Assembly (NCBI GenBank): GCA_029268555.1
Contig: JAQWNN010000016.1
Span: 1-34,400 of the forward strand
DNA length: 34,400 bases
Direction: 5' to 3'
Origin: Flavobacteriaceae bacterium
GTDB lineage: Bacteria > Bacteroidota > Bacteroidia > Flavobacteriales > Flavobacteriaceae
The notes beneath the pieces were generated by a model that was not told the origin of the DNA, ran no database searches, and was given only the letters and a program-made list of their open reading frames with translations. The translations under genes were made by a program, and so were the position numbers. Positions 1 to 7,611 of this stretch are shown piece by piece; position 1 is the first letter of the stretch; each line of letters begins with the position of its first letter.

Positions 1-186
1 GATATGTTCAACTTAGTGGTCAATACAAACCATGAACTTGTGGGACAAATCCTAAATACTAAAACAAAGAAGAAAAGAGAACGTTTAATTCTTCAGTCTT
101 TAGATTTAGCAAAATTATCTCAAAATCAGCTCAAAGGTGAAGCGCTAACACAGTTTATTCAACGAAGTGTAGACATGATTAAGTAA
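1..186 (+). CDS. htpG: Chaperone protein HtpG (Hsp90), C-terminal end, 5' part outside window
   Basis: The last 61 codons of an open frame that enters from the left edge. The visible residues include VVNTNHELV, a KTKKKRERL stretch and LAKLSQNQLKGEALTQFIQRS, which matches the C-terminal dimerisation domain of bacterial Hsp90, where a conserved asparagine-histidine turn is followed by helices ending in a 'LLKG-x-LT-x-F' segment. HtpG is a cytosolic ATP-dependent chaperone that dimerises through this end. The ATG at position 4 is an internal methionine, not the start. A strong intrinsic terminator follows within 10 bases, so this is the end of its transcript. Only the C-terminus is visible, so ATPase motifs cannot be checked; the assignment rests on similarity to the Bacteroidota form. 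Confidence 0.85.
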   Translation, partial: DMFNLVVNTNHELVGQILNTKTKKKRERLILQSLDLAKLSQNQLKGEALTQFIQRSVDMIK

Positions 187-195
187 AATAACAGT

Positions 196-217
196 CGCTC
201 AATAGGGCGTTTTTTTT
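196..217 (+). terminator. Intrinsic terminator of htpG
   Basis: Five-pair stem cgctc/gggcg (one T-G wobble) with a four-base aata loop, followed by eight T residues. It starts 10 bases after the htpG stop codon. Confidence 0.8.
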
Positions 218-283
218 CAACTTAGTATGCAACAAATTTAACCTCCTCCAGACGGTACACCTTTAGAATTAACTGGTGCTAGG

Positions 284-832
284 TTGAGATATTTTGAAAA
301 CTTTTTTGATACTTCAGAAGCAAAATACTATTTTACTAAGCTATACAATGAAATTCCTTGGCATCAAGATCCAATTAAGATTTTTGGAAAAACTTATGAC
401 CAGCCTAGGTTAACGGCTCTTCATGCAAACAACACCAACCCATACTCTTATTCAGGGATTACCATGTATCCTAATAAAATGACACCTGAACTTATAGAAA
501 TATATAATCGTATTACTCTTATAACTTCTGTAAAGTTTACCTCGGTTTTACTTAATCTATATAGGAACGGTAAAGATAGTAATGGTTGGCATGCAGATAA
601 TGAAAAGGAGTTAGGTAAAAGTCCTGTCATTGCATCAGTGAGTTTTGGAGCAGCTCGTTATTTTCATTTAAAACACAGAACGATTAAAGATGCTCGATTT
701 AAAATTCTACTTAATTCTGGAAGTTTACTTTTGATGGAAGGAGCCACACAAGAGAAATGGTTACACCAAATACCAAAGACTCTAAAACCAATTACCCCTA
801 GAATTAATCTAACTTTTAGAAAGATTATTTAA
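284..832 (+). CDS. AlkB-type 2-oxoglutarate/Fe(II) dioxygenase, DNA/RNA alkylation repair
   Basis: A 182-residue member of the AlkB family, which removes methyl lesions such as 1-methyladenine and 3-methylcytosine from nucleic acid by oxidative demethylation. The iron ligands are visible as H103 and D105 (GWHADNEKELG) and H161 (WLHQIPKT), and the 2-oxoglutarate-binding arginines as R173 and R179 (RINLTFR). The motif PRLTALHANN and the PYSYSGITM segment are typical of the bacterial/ALKBH2-like group. The start is uncertain. No ATG lies in the same open stretch; TTG at 284 is the first usable codon, but the frame stays protein-like upstream (PPPDGTPLELTGARL) back to a TAA at 239, which is preceded in frame by ATG at 227. 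Either the protein starts at TTG or a nonsense codon has appeared near the original start. It is a stand-alone gene between the htpG terminator and a secreted protein gene. Confidence 0.88.
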   Translation: MRYFENFFDTSEAKYYFTKLYNEIPWHQDPIKIFGKTYDQPRLTALHANNTNPYSYSGITMYPNKMTPELIEIYNRITLITSVKFTSVLLNLYRNGKDSNGWHADNEKELGKSPVIASVSFGAARYFHLKHRTIKDARFKILLNSGSLLLMEGATQEKWLHQIPKTLKPITPRINLTFRKII

Positions 833-989
833 TTTTTTTTCTAGAAAAGATAAGAACCTAAAAATCCTTAAGTGTTTGGATTCAAATACTATGAAAATTA
901 TTTTAATAGTTATTTAATTAGGGTTAAACCTTCTAGATTAAAAGCTGTCTAAACCTATTAAGTATTTTTAATATGAAAAAGAAAATATT

Positions 990-3200
990 TTGATACAAAA
1001 AAAAATTGCTTTACAAGCTTATCTATTGGCTTTAATGTTTCCTTTTTTACTATTAAGTCAAGAAAAAGAAATTTTTGTTCCATCATTTAATGGTGAAATT
1101 AAAATTGACGGGATAGGAAATGAATCAGTGTGGGATATAGCCAAATGGGCTTCAGATTTCTGGATGTGGAGACCAACAGATAGTCTTCTTGCAAAAAAAC
1201 AAACACGTTTTAAGATTATCCGTGATAATAAAAATCTTTATATGTTAGTTGAATTATCTACAAATGGAACTAATTTCACTACACCTAGCTTAAAGCGTGA
1301 CTTTAGCTCATATGGCCAAGATTATCTTCATTTACTTTTCGACACATTTAGTGATGCTACAAATGCCTTTTCTTTTGTCACAAATCCTTTAGGAATTAAA
1401 GCAGACGGACTTATTTCTGGGGGCAATCAAGACTTCAGAAGCAGTAGAAATTATTCTTGGGATACGAAATGGAATGTTGAAACTAAAATTAAAGATAATT
1501 CATATACAGCAGAATTTAGAATACCATTCAATTCAATGTTCTATGATAGTAAAAATTCTTCTTGGCGATTTAATATATATCGAAGAAATACGCAGCAGAA
1601 TGAACATAGTATTTGGGTTAAGACTCCTCAAAATCAACTGATAGGAAATTTGGCTTTTATGGGGAAAATGGTTTTTGAAAAACCATTAAAAAAAGTAAGA
1701 AATCCAGTCTCAGTAATTCCATACATAAGCGGGATAGATTATAATGATTTTACAAATTCTAATAAAAATACGAATGCTTCAATAGGAGGAGATGCTAAAA
1801 TACCAATCGGAAATGCTCTAAATCTAGACCTAACTTTCAATCCTGATTTTTCTCAAGTTGAAGTTGACGATCAAATAGTAAACATAAGTCGCTTTGAAAT
1901 ATCACTCCCTGAAAAAAGACAATTTTTCACTCAAAACGATGACTTATTTAAAGATTTTGGATCGACAAGAGATGTAATACCATTTTTTTCTAGACGAATT
2001 GGTGTAGCTAAAGACAGGGATGGTAATACAATTGAAAATAGGATTATTGCGGGAGGACGACTCAGCGGAAAACTTAATTCTAACTTACGTATTGGATTTT
2101 TAAATATACTTACCGAGGCAGATGAAAAAAATGAAATTCCTTCTAATCTAAATACTGTTTTTACACTTCGTCAAAAAATATTTGACCGATCTAATGTTAG
2201 TTTCTTTTTTATAGATCGAAGAACCAGAGATGAATATGATTTTATTAGCGAAGAAGAGCGTAAAAATAGTGTCACAGGGTTAGAGTATAATTTAGCTTCA
2301 ACTGATAGTAAGTGGACAGGAAGAGCTTATCTTCATAAGTCATTTACTGAAGGCTTAAATGATGACGACATGATCGTGGGAATGAATTTACAACGCAATA
2401 CATTAAGGCATAGGGCTTCAATGGAGTTTATTCATGGAGGAGAAGACTTTAGATCTGACTTAGGGTTTTTTAGACGTACTGGCTTCTTAAAATTATCGCC
2501 TAGCTACTCATACAGAATATATCCCAAAAATGAAAATGTTATTAGTTACGAATTTTCGCAATATGGTTTTTTAGTTTTAAATTCCAACAAAAATTATATT
2601 GTTTCAGATAGAGGCTTTTGGTCTTCAATTAGAAAAAGTTATCTTAATGGAACTAGCTTAAGATTTAGTTATTCAAACCGATATGAATATTTATTTAATG
2701 ATTTTGACCCTACACGTAGCGAGGGATCAATCCCTTTACCTGCGAACAGTAATTTCAATTATTCAACGTATCAAATTTCTTATCGATCAGACCAACGAAA
2801 GACGTTTAATTTTGATTCTGAGATTAATTATGGGTCTTTTTATAACGGTAGAAAATTATCAATTGAAAATGAACTGAAATGGAGAAAGCAACCAATATTT
2901 AATGCAAGTATGATTGTAAACTATAATTCCATAAAGCTACCAAATCCTTATCCATCAAAAAATATTTGGCTTATAAGTCCAAAACTAGATTTTACTTTTA
3001 CAAAAACACTTTTTTGGACAACTTTCGTACAATACAACTCTCAAGGGGAAAATCTAGGGGTAAATTCTAGATTTCAATGGCGTTTTGCTCCACTATCCGA
3101 TTTATTTCTTGTTTATAATGATAATTATATAAGTTCAGACAATTTCTCACCAAGATATCGTAGTTTTAATATCAAGTTTACTTATTGGTTAAATATTTAA
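990..3200 (+). CDS. DUF5916 family outer-membrane protein with CBM9-like N-terminal domain
   Basis: A 736-residue secreted protein. It starts with a lysine-containing n-region and a hydrophobic core ending near LLLSQ (signal peptide, about residues 1-23). Residues of about 28-225 resemble the carbohydrate-binding family 9-like fold that often begins DUF5916 proteins (PSFNGEIKIDG, VWDIAKWASDF, then LHLLFDTFSDATNAFSF). The rest is rich in alternating beta-strands and ends in an aromatic-rich tail (IKFTYWLNI), as in outer-membrane barrels. LDLTFNPDFSQVEVDD, ISLPEKRQFF and FFSRRIG are recurring motifs of the family. Molecular function is unknown. The start is odd: TTG at 990 is the only usable in-frame codon, and a nearby ATG (973) opens a six-codon frame ending at TGA that overlaps this TTG. 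The next gene begins 3 bases after the stop, so the two are probably cotranscribed. Confidence 0.85.
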   Translation: MIQKKIALQAYLLALMFPFLLLSQEKEIFVPSFNGEIKIDGIGNESVWDIAKWASDFWMWRPTDSLLAKKQTRFKIIRDNKNLYMLVELSTNGTNFTTPSLKRDFSSYGQDYLHLLFDTFSDATNAFSFVTNPLGIKADGLISGGNQDFRSSRNYSWDTKWNVETKIKDNSYTAEFRIPFNSMFYDSKNSSWRFNIYRRNTQQNEHSIWVKTPQNQLIGNLAFMGKMVFEKPLKKVRNPVSVIPYISGIDYNDFTNSNKNTNASIGGDAKIPIGNALNLDLTFNPDFSQVEVDDQIVNISRFEISLPEKRQFFTQNDDLFKDFGSTRDVIPFFSRRIGVAKDRDGNTIENRIIAGGRLSGKLNSNLRIGFLNILTEADEKNEIPSNLNTVFTLRQKIFDRSNVSFFFIDRRTRDEYDFISEEERKNSVTGLEYNLASTDSKWTGRAYLHKSFTEGLNDDDMIVGMNLQRNTLRHRASMEFIHGGEDFRSDLGFFRRTGFLKLSPSYSYRIYPKNENVISYEFSQYGFLVLNSNKNYIVSDRGFWSSIRKSYLNGTSLRFSYSNRYEYLFNDFDPTRSEGSIPLPANSNFNYSTYQISYRSDQRKTFNFDSEINYGSFYNGRKLSIENELKWRKQPIFNASMIVNYNSIKLPNPYPSKNIWLISPKLDFTFTKTLFWTTFVQYNSQGENLGVNSRFQWRFAPLSDLFLVYNDNYISSDNFSPRYRSFNIKFTYWLNI

Positions 3201-3202
3201 AA

Positions 3203-3937
3203 ATGATGTTAAAGCGTTTTCCTAATTTTTTTATTTTATTAATGTTTTTATTTTTCATCAATTGCCAGCAATCTAAAATTAATGAAAACAAGAATTTGAT
3301 GATTGTTAAAGGAAAAATTGAAGGTTTAAGAAAAGGAAAACTTTTTTTGCAAAAAATTGAAGATACACTTTTAATAAGTGTGGACTCAATACAGATAAGT
3401 GGAACACCTTTATTTGAATTTAAAACAAATATTGAAACAGCAGAGATATTCTACCTATATTTAGATAAAGAAGATGGAGATAGTTTAAATGATAGAATTT
3501 TATTTTTTGGGGAAAAAGGCGTGATTGAAATAAATACATTGTTAAAGACTTTCGAAAGCAGTGCCGAAATAACTGGGTCAAAAAATCAAGAATTACTTCA
3601 AGAATATATTTCGTTTAACAGAAAATTTAATGATCAAAACTTGGATTTGATGCAAAAATTTTACCAAGCTCAAATTCAAAAAAATAATGATCAAGCTGAC
3701 TCCCTTCAAAATAAAATTGACAACTTACTTAAAAGAAGATATCTATACACTATAAATTTTGCAGCAAACAATACTGATGAAAATATAGCCCCTTACTTAG
3801 CTTTAACAAGAGTCTTTGATGCCAATTTAGCACTTTTAGATTCTATCGCAGTAAAGATGACTCCAGAAGTTAGAGAATCAAAATACGGGAAAGAGCTTGT
3901 GAGTTTTTTGGAGAAACGAAAAGCCCAAGAAGACTAA
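3203..3937 (+). CDS. DUF4369 domain lipoprotein without a thioredoxin domain
   Basis: A 244-residue lipoprotein. ATG at 3203 is preferred over an upstream in-frame TTG (3185) that lies inside the preceding gene; ATG at 3206 is equally possible. A hydrophobic segment ends in a lipobox-like FFIN followed by Cys21, the expected lipidation site. The next about 90 residues (VKGKIEGLRKGKLFLQKIED, then a FEFKTNIETAEIFYLYLD stretch and FFGEKGVIEI) fit DUF4369, a beta-rich domain usually placed before a TlpA/ResA-like thioredoxin domain in Bacteroidota. Here no CxxC motif follows. The C-terminal part is helical and charged (YISFNRKFNDQNLDLM, NKIDNLLKRRY). It lies 2 bases after the DUF5916 gene and overlaps the convergent gene by 4 bases. 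Envelope location is well supported; function is unknown. Confidence 0.75.
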   Translation: MMLKRFPNFFILLMFLFFINCQQSKINENKNLMIVKGKIEGLRKGKLFLQKIEDTLLISVDSIQISGTPLFEFKTNIETAEIFYLYLDKEDGDSLNDRILFFGEKGVIEINTLLKTFESSAEITGSKNQELLQEYISFNRKFNDQNLDLMQKFYQAQIQKNNDQADSLQNKIDNLLKRRYLYTINFAANNTDENIAPYLALTRVFDANLALLDSIAVKMTPEVRESKYGKELVSFLEKRKAQED

Positions 3938-4203
3938 AGATTTGCTGACTTTTTTAACAATGTCTTGATTGATTTATTTCTCTCCTCCTGAATAGCTTTG
4001 AATTGTTTTTTTAAGTTTCCCTTTGTTACAACTGAATTAATTTTTTTAACTAAATCATCAAATACCTGAATTGCCTCCTCAATAAGTTTTTCGCTCTTAG
4101 ATAAATTCGCATCTGGATTTGACAATTCCCATAGATAAATATCTTCTATGATTGCTCCAATATCATTGTTGATGTTTTTTTTAAGTTGTTTGATACTCGA
4201 CAT
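3934..4203 (-). CDS. Conserved small helical protein, function unknown
   Basis: An 89-residue protein starting MSSIKQLKKNINNDIG. It has no signal peptide or membrane span and is predicted from its composition to be almost wholly alpha-helical (IEDIYLWELSNPD, then heptad-like EKLIEEAIQVFDDLVKKIN and a lysine-rich tail). I recall similar hypothetical proteins of this length in other Flavobacteriaceae but no named function. It lies 89 bases downstream of queD on the same strand and may be cotranscribed with idi and queD. Its stop codon overlaps the end of the convergent DUF4369 gene by 4 bases. Confidence 0.7.
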   Translation of the reverse strand: MSSIKQLKKNINNDIGAIIEDIYLWELSNPDANLSKSEKLIEEAIQVFDDLVKKINSVVTKGNLKKQFKAIQEERNKSIKTLLKKSANL

Positions 4204-4292
4204 AGCTATAAATGTATTTAACTAATTTAAAGATTAATTAAAACATTAAGTCACAAATTAAAATAAAATTTATATTTATATATAAACATGTA

Positions 4293-4700
4293 TTATTTCG
4301 AAAAAGTTACATAATTTCTAGGTGTCTCATAAAGAGTTATTGTGAGCTCATGACCTTTTGCTAAATGTGGTTTTAACCAATTATAAATAACGATTACTAT
4401 ATTCTCTGCAGTAGGAATTAGGTCTGAAAATTCCTCAACTTCTTCATTTAAATTTTTATGATCCATTCTATGCTCCACCTCGTCTTTTATCAAATCTTTT
4501 AAAACTTTCATATCCATCACATAGCCAGTGATTGGATCAATTTCTCCTTTAACATGCACAATGAGCTCATAATTGTGGCCATGGTAATGTGGGTTTGCAC
4601 ATTTACCGAAAATTTCGTTGTTTTTAATGTCAGTCCAATCTTTTCGATACAATCGGTGGGCAGCGTTAAAATGTGCTTTTCTACTTACAGTTACTTTCAT
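4293..4700 (-). CDS. queD: 6-carboxy-5,6,7,8-tetrahydropterin synthase (QueD/PTPS family)
   Basis: A 135-residue cytosolic enzyme of the 6-pyruvoyl-tetrahydropterin synthase family. QueD converts 7,8-dihydroneopterin triphosphate to 6-carboxytetrahydropterin, an early step towards preQ0 and queuosine in tRNA. The zinc ligands are visible as H15 (FNAAHRL), H40 and H42 (HYHGHNYEL); C34 (GKCANP) is at the catalytic cysteine position, D80-H81 (MDHKNLN) is the catalytic pair, and E125 (LYETPRNY) is the conserved pterin-anchoring glutamate. Length and motif spacing are normal. It starts 19 bases after the idi stop codon. A eukaryotic-type pyruvoyl-tetrahydropterin synthase activity cannot be wholly excluded, but the bacterial setting and the retained C34 favour QueD. 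Confidence 0.9.
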   Translation of the reverse strand: MKVTVSRKAHFNAAHRLYRKDWTDIKNNEIFGKCANPHYHGHNYELIVHVKGEIDPITGYVMDMKVLKDLIKDEVEHRMDHKNLNEEVEEFSDLIPTAENIVIVIYNWLKPHLAKGHELTITLYETPRNYVTFSK

Positions 4701-4719
4701 CTAAATTTTTAGTTAATTA

Positions 4720-5241
4720 TTATAGTGATTTAATATAATTATAAAAACGTTCATAAATTATTTTAAACCAAGCCGTATAATGTTCAGGATTTTTTTTCAT
4801 ATGCTTTTTAACATTTTCTAAAGATATCCATTTCCATGAAGCAACCTCTTCGAAATTGATTTTTGGCAAACCGTCATAATAGCCAAGCATAACATGATCA
4901 AATTCGTGTTCTGTAAGTCCGTTGTCAAAAGGTGCTTTGTAAATAAAACTAAATAATTCTTCCAAGGGTGTTGTAAATCCCATTTCCTCTTTCAAGCGAC
5001 GTTTTCCAGCTTGTAAATTTCCTTCTCCTTCACGCTGATGACTACAACAAGTGTTGGTCCATAGTGCAGGAGAATGATATTTATTTAAAGCTCTTTTTTG
5101 AAGCATTAATTCCCCCTTTTTGTTTAATATAAATACAGAAAAGGCACGGTGAAGTACTGCTTTTTTATGGGCTTCTATTTTTGGCATCGTACCGATAACA
5201 TTATCTTCTTGATCAACTAAAATTACTTTTTCTTCGTTCAC
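4720..5241 (-). CDS. idi: Isopentenyl-diphosphate delta-isomerase, type I
   Basis: A 173-residue Nudix-fold enzyme that interconverts isopentenyl and dimethylallyl diphosphate for isoprenoid synthesis (quinones, carotenoids, undecaprenyl carrier). Metal- and substrate-binding residues are visible at the family's positions: H25 and H31 (LHRAFSVF), catalytic cysteine in TNTCCSH (C65/C66) with H68, and the acidic pair E111/E113 in LTEHEFDHV. The Nudix-like helix is GKRRLKEEMGF. The start is GTG at 5241; no in-frame ATG lies upstream before a stop. It is the first gene of an apparent idi-queD unit. It is not next to carotenoid genes here. Confidence 0.92.
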   Translation of the reverse strand: MNEEKVILVDQEDNVIGTMPKIEAHKKAVLHRAFSVFILNKKGELMLQKRALNKYHSPALWTNTCCSHQREGEGNLQAGKRRLKEEMGFTTPLEELFSFIYKAPFDNGLTEHEFDHVMLGYYDGLPKINFEEVASWKWISLENVKKHMKKNPEHYTAWFKIIYERFYNYIKSL

Positions 5242-5351
5242 AACTTTAATTTTAATAATTGGTATAATACTTATTAATAAGCGGAATGTTTATGGATATA
5301 TAATACTTTGCAAAATTACCTATATTTTTTTCAAAAACCTATTCCCTTAAG

Positions 5352-5382
5352 TTTCCCATGGTATATTAATTGAATACTTTTG
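5352..5382 (+). promoter_or_regulatory. Bacteroidota-type promoter of prfC
   Basis: A perfect -7 element TACTTTTG (TAnnTTTG consensus) at 5375-5382, with a TTTC -33 element (3 of 4 to TTTG) at 5352-5355 and a 19-base spacer. The predicted transcript starts only about 10 bases before the prfC ATG, so the leader would be very short. Confidence 0.55.
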
Positions 5383-5397
5383 TGGAAATTTGATTGA

Positions 5398-6981
5398 ATG
5401 GGATTTTTAGAAGAAATCAAGCTCAGAAGAACTTTTGGCATCATCTCTCACCCTGATGCAGGTAAAACAACACTAACGGAAAAGCTCCTGTTATTTGGGG
5501 GGGCTATTCAAGAGGCGGGTGCAGTAAAATCAAATAAAATTAAAAAAACAGCCACTAGTGACTTTATGGAAATTGAACGCCAACGAGGAATTTCAGTAGC
5601 CACTTCCGTCCTAGCATTTGTATACCAAAACAAAAAAATTAATATACTCGATACACCCGGTCACAAAGACTTTGCTGAAGATACATTTAGAACTTTGACT
5701 GCAGTTGACAGTGTAATAGTTGTTATTGACGTTGCTAAAGGAGTGGAAGAACAAACTGAAAAATTAGTAGAAGTGTGCCGTATGCGTAACATCCCTATGA
5801 TAGTGTTTATTAATAAATTAGATCGTGAAGGAAAAGATGCTTTTGACCTTTTGGACGAAGTAGAACAAAAATTGGGATTAAAGGTCACACCGCTTTCCCT
5901 TCCAATAGGAATGGGATATAACTTTAAAGGAATTTACAATATTTGGGAGCGGAACATTCAATTATTTGATGGGGAACAAAAGCAGAGAATAGAAAAAAAA
6001 GTATATTTTGATTCAATTGACGATCCTCAACTTAAAGCTACAATTGGAAATGAATCTGTAATTACCCTTAAAGAAGAGTTAGAATTAATCGATGGGATAT
6101 ATCCCCAGTTTGAAAGGGGAGCTTATTTAAAAGGCGAACTTCAACCGGTATTATTTGGTTCTGCCTTAAATAACTTTGGAATTCAAGAACTCTTGAATTG
6201 CTTTATAGAAATTGCACCAGAGCCTCTACCTAAAGCCTCAGAGCAACGAATAATTGAGCCTCATGAAGAAAATTTTAGCGGTTTTATTTTTAAAATTCAT
6301 GCAAATATGGATCCCAATCATCGCAATCGTCTGGCTTTTATCAAAATTGTTTCTGGTACCTTTGAACGCAATATCCCTTATCTGCACGTCCGGTTAAATA
6401 AAAAAATGAAATTCTCTTCACCAAATACATTTTTTGCTGAACGAAAAGAGATTGTAAACATCTCCTATCCTGGAGATATTGTAGGACTCCACGATACAGG
6501 AAACTTTAAAATAGGGGATACCCTTACTAGTGGAGAACAATTGAACTTTAAAGGAATTCCTAGCTTTTCACCAGAACACTTTCGATATATCAACAACAAT
6601 GACCCAATGAAATCCAAGCAACTGGCTAAAGGGATAAACCAACTGATGGATGAAGGTGTGGCACAATTGTTTATTCTCAACCTCAATGGAAGAAAAGTCA
6701 TAGGAACGGTAGGTGCCTTACAATTTGAAGTGATTCAATACCGTCTACTCCACGAGTATGGAGCCAAATGCACCTACGAAAATTTTAATGTGTACAAAGC
6801 CTGTTGGATAGAAGGAGATGAAAAAAGCTATGATTTTAAAGAGTTTAAACGTATCAAACAAAAGTATTTAGGTCAGGATAAAAGTGGACAACTCGTCTTT
6901 TTAGCTGACTCTGCTTTCTCACTCCAAATAGTTCAAGATAAATATAAAAGTATTAATTTTCACTTTACCTCAGAATTTTAA
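5398..6981 (+). CDS. prfC: Peptide chain release factor 3
   Basis: A 527-residue translational GTPase that recycles RF1/RF2 from terminating ribosomes. The G domain shows G1 SHPDAGKTT (about residues 17-25), the switch I segment RQRGISVATSV, G3 DTPGHKDF and G4 NKLDREGKDAF. Domain II and the RF3-specific C-terminal domain follow, with VGALQFEVIQYRL near the end. Length is normal for RF3 (about 530) and too short for EF-G. A run of seven G residues encodes the GG of LLLFGGAIQE. It is monocistronic as far as can be seen: divergent from idi and followed by a 312-base spacer. Confidence 0.96.
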   Translation: MGFLEEIKLRRTFGIISHPDAGKTTLTEKLLLFGGAIQEAGAVKSNKIKKTATSDFMEIERQRGISVATSVLAFVYQNKKINILDTPGHKDFAEDTFRTLTAVDSVIVVIDVAKGVEEQTEKLVEVCRMRNIPMIVFINKLDREGKDAFDLLDEVEQKLGLKVTPLSLPIGMGYNFKGIYNIWERNIQLFDGEQKQRIEKKVYFDSIDDPQLKATIGNESVITLKEELELIDGIYPQFERGAYLKGELQPVLFGSALNNFGIQELLNCFIEIAPEPLPKASEQRIIEPHEENFSGFIFKIHANMDPNHRNRLAFIKIVSGTFERNIPYLHVRLNKKMKFSSPNTFFAERKEIVNISYPGDIVGLHDTGNFKIGDTLTSGEQLNFKGIPSFSPEHFRYINNNDPMKSKQLAKGINQLMDEGVAQLFILNLNGRKVIGTVGALQFEVIQYRLLHEYGAKCTYENFNVYKACWIEGDEKSYDFKEFKRIKQKYLGQDKSGQLVFLADSAFSLQIVQDKYKSINFHFTSEF

Positions 6982-7261
6982 TAGTCTATACTTTCAGGTT
7001 TTTACATCCTTAATTATAAGGATTTACTATAATAGAATCTAGTTTTAGAAATATCACTAATCTTTAAAAAGAAGCTCTAAAAACTCAAGATCTTAGGTTA
7101 ATCAAACCAAGAGAATAAATTAATCCTTTAAAGATATAAAGATTCTAAGCTTAGATTATAATAATTTATGAATTTTCATATTACTAGAGTGAATAAAATA
7201 TTCTGAATTAAAAGTATAACAGCTTAATAAGGATAAGCTAATACCAACATATAGATTAATA
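6982..7261. other. AT-rich spacer between prfC and the rpoC-operon terminator
   Basis: No coding sequence is supported. It contains a seven-pair hairpin ATCCTTA/TAAGGAT at 7006-7023 just after prfC, but without a T-run, so it is at best a weak terminator. A perfect 12-base palindrome TCTAAGCTTAGA lies at 7144-7155. I see no clear promoter. Confidence 0.5.
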
Positions 7262-7289
7262 AATAAAGAACCCTCCAAAAAGGAGGGTT
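7262..7289 (-). terminator. Terminator of the rpoB-rpoC-DUF3467 transcript
   Basis: Eight-pair perfect stem aaccctcc/ggagggtt with a five-base loop, starting 5 bases beyond the DUF3467 stop codon on the minus strand and followed there by the T-rich sequence CTTTATTT. Confidence 0.75.
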
Positions 7290-7293
7290 GAAT

Positions 7294-7608
7294 CTATGCT
7301 TCACCAGCTGGTCCAAAGTTTAATGGGATTGGTGGAGGCTCATTAGTTTCTATATTCCCATTTACTTTTTCAAAGCGTTGAATGTTCTCGCCTAGTGCTT
7401 TATTAAAGCGCTTTACGTGTTCTGGTGTCAAAATTACTCTAGCCTTTACTCGTGCTTTAGGCGCACCTGGCATAACAGTAATAAAGTCAACAATAAACTC
7501 AGATGTGGAATGGTTAATGATAGCTAGATTGGAATAAATTCCGTCGGCTATATTTTCGTCTATAGCAATATTCAATTGCTTTTCTTTATTGGTTTTTTTA
7601 TCACTCAT
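7294..7608 (-). CDS. DUF3467 domain protein
   Basis: A 104-residue protein of the DUF3467 family. Recognisable segments are IADGIYSNLAIINHSTSEF, a DFITVMPGAPKARVKARVIL stretch and LTPEHVKRFNKAL. There is no signal peptide. The C-terminal tail is proline-rich (NEPPPIPLNFGPAG). The gene starts 3 bases after the rpoC stop codon and is the last gene before the operon terminator. The same position after rpoC is typical for Bacteroidota, which suggests a link with transcription, but no molecular function is established. Confidence 0.85.
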   Translation of the reverse strand: MSDKKTNKEKQLNIAIDENIADGIYSNLAIINHSTSEFIVDFITVMPGAPKARVKARVILTPEHVKRFNKALGENIQRFEKVNGNIETNEPPPIPLNFGPAGEA

Positions 7609-7611
7609 TAT

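Noticed and set aside
7144-7155. Perfect palindrome TCTAAGCTTAGA as an operator
   Set aside because: It lies between two gene ends (prfC and the rpoC-operon terminator) with no promoter nearby, so a regulatory role is unlikely.
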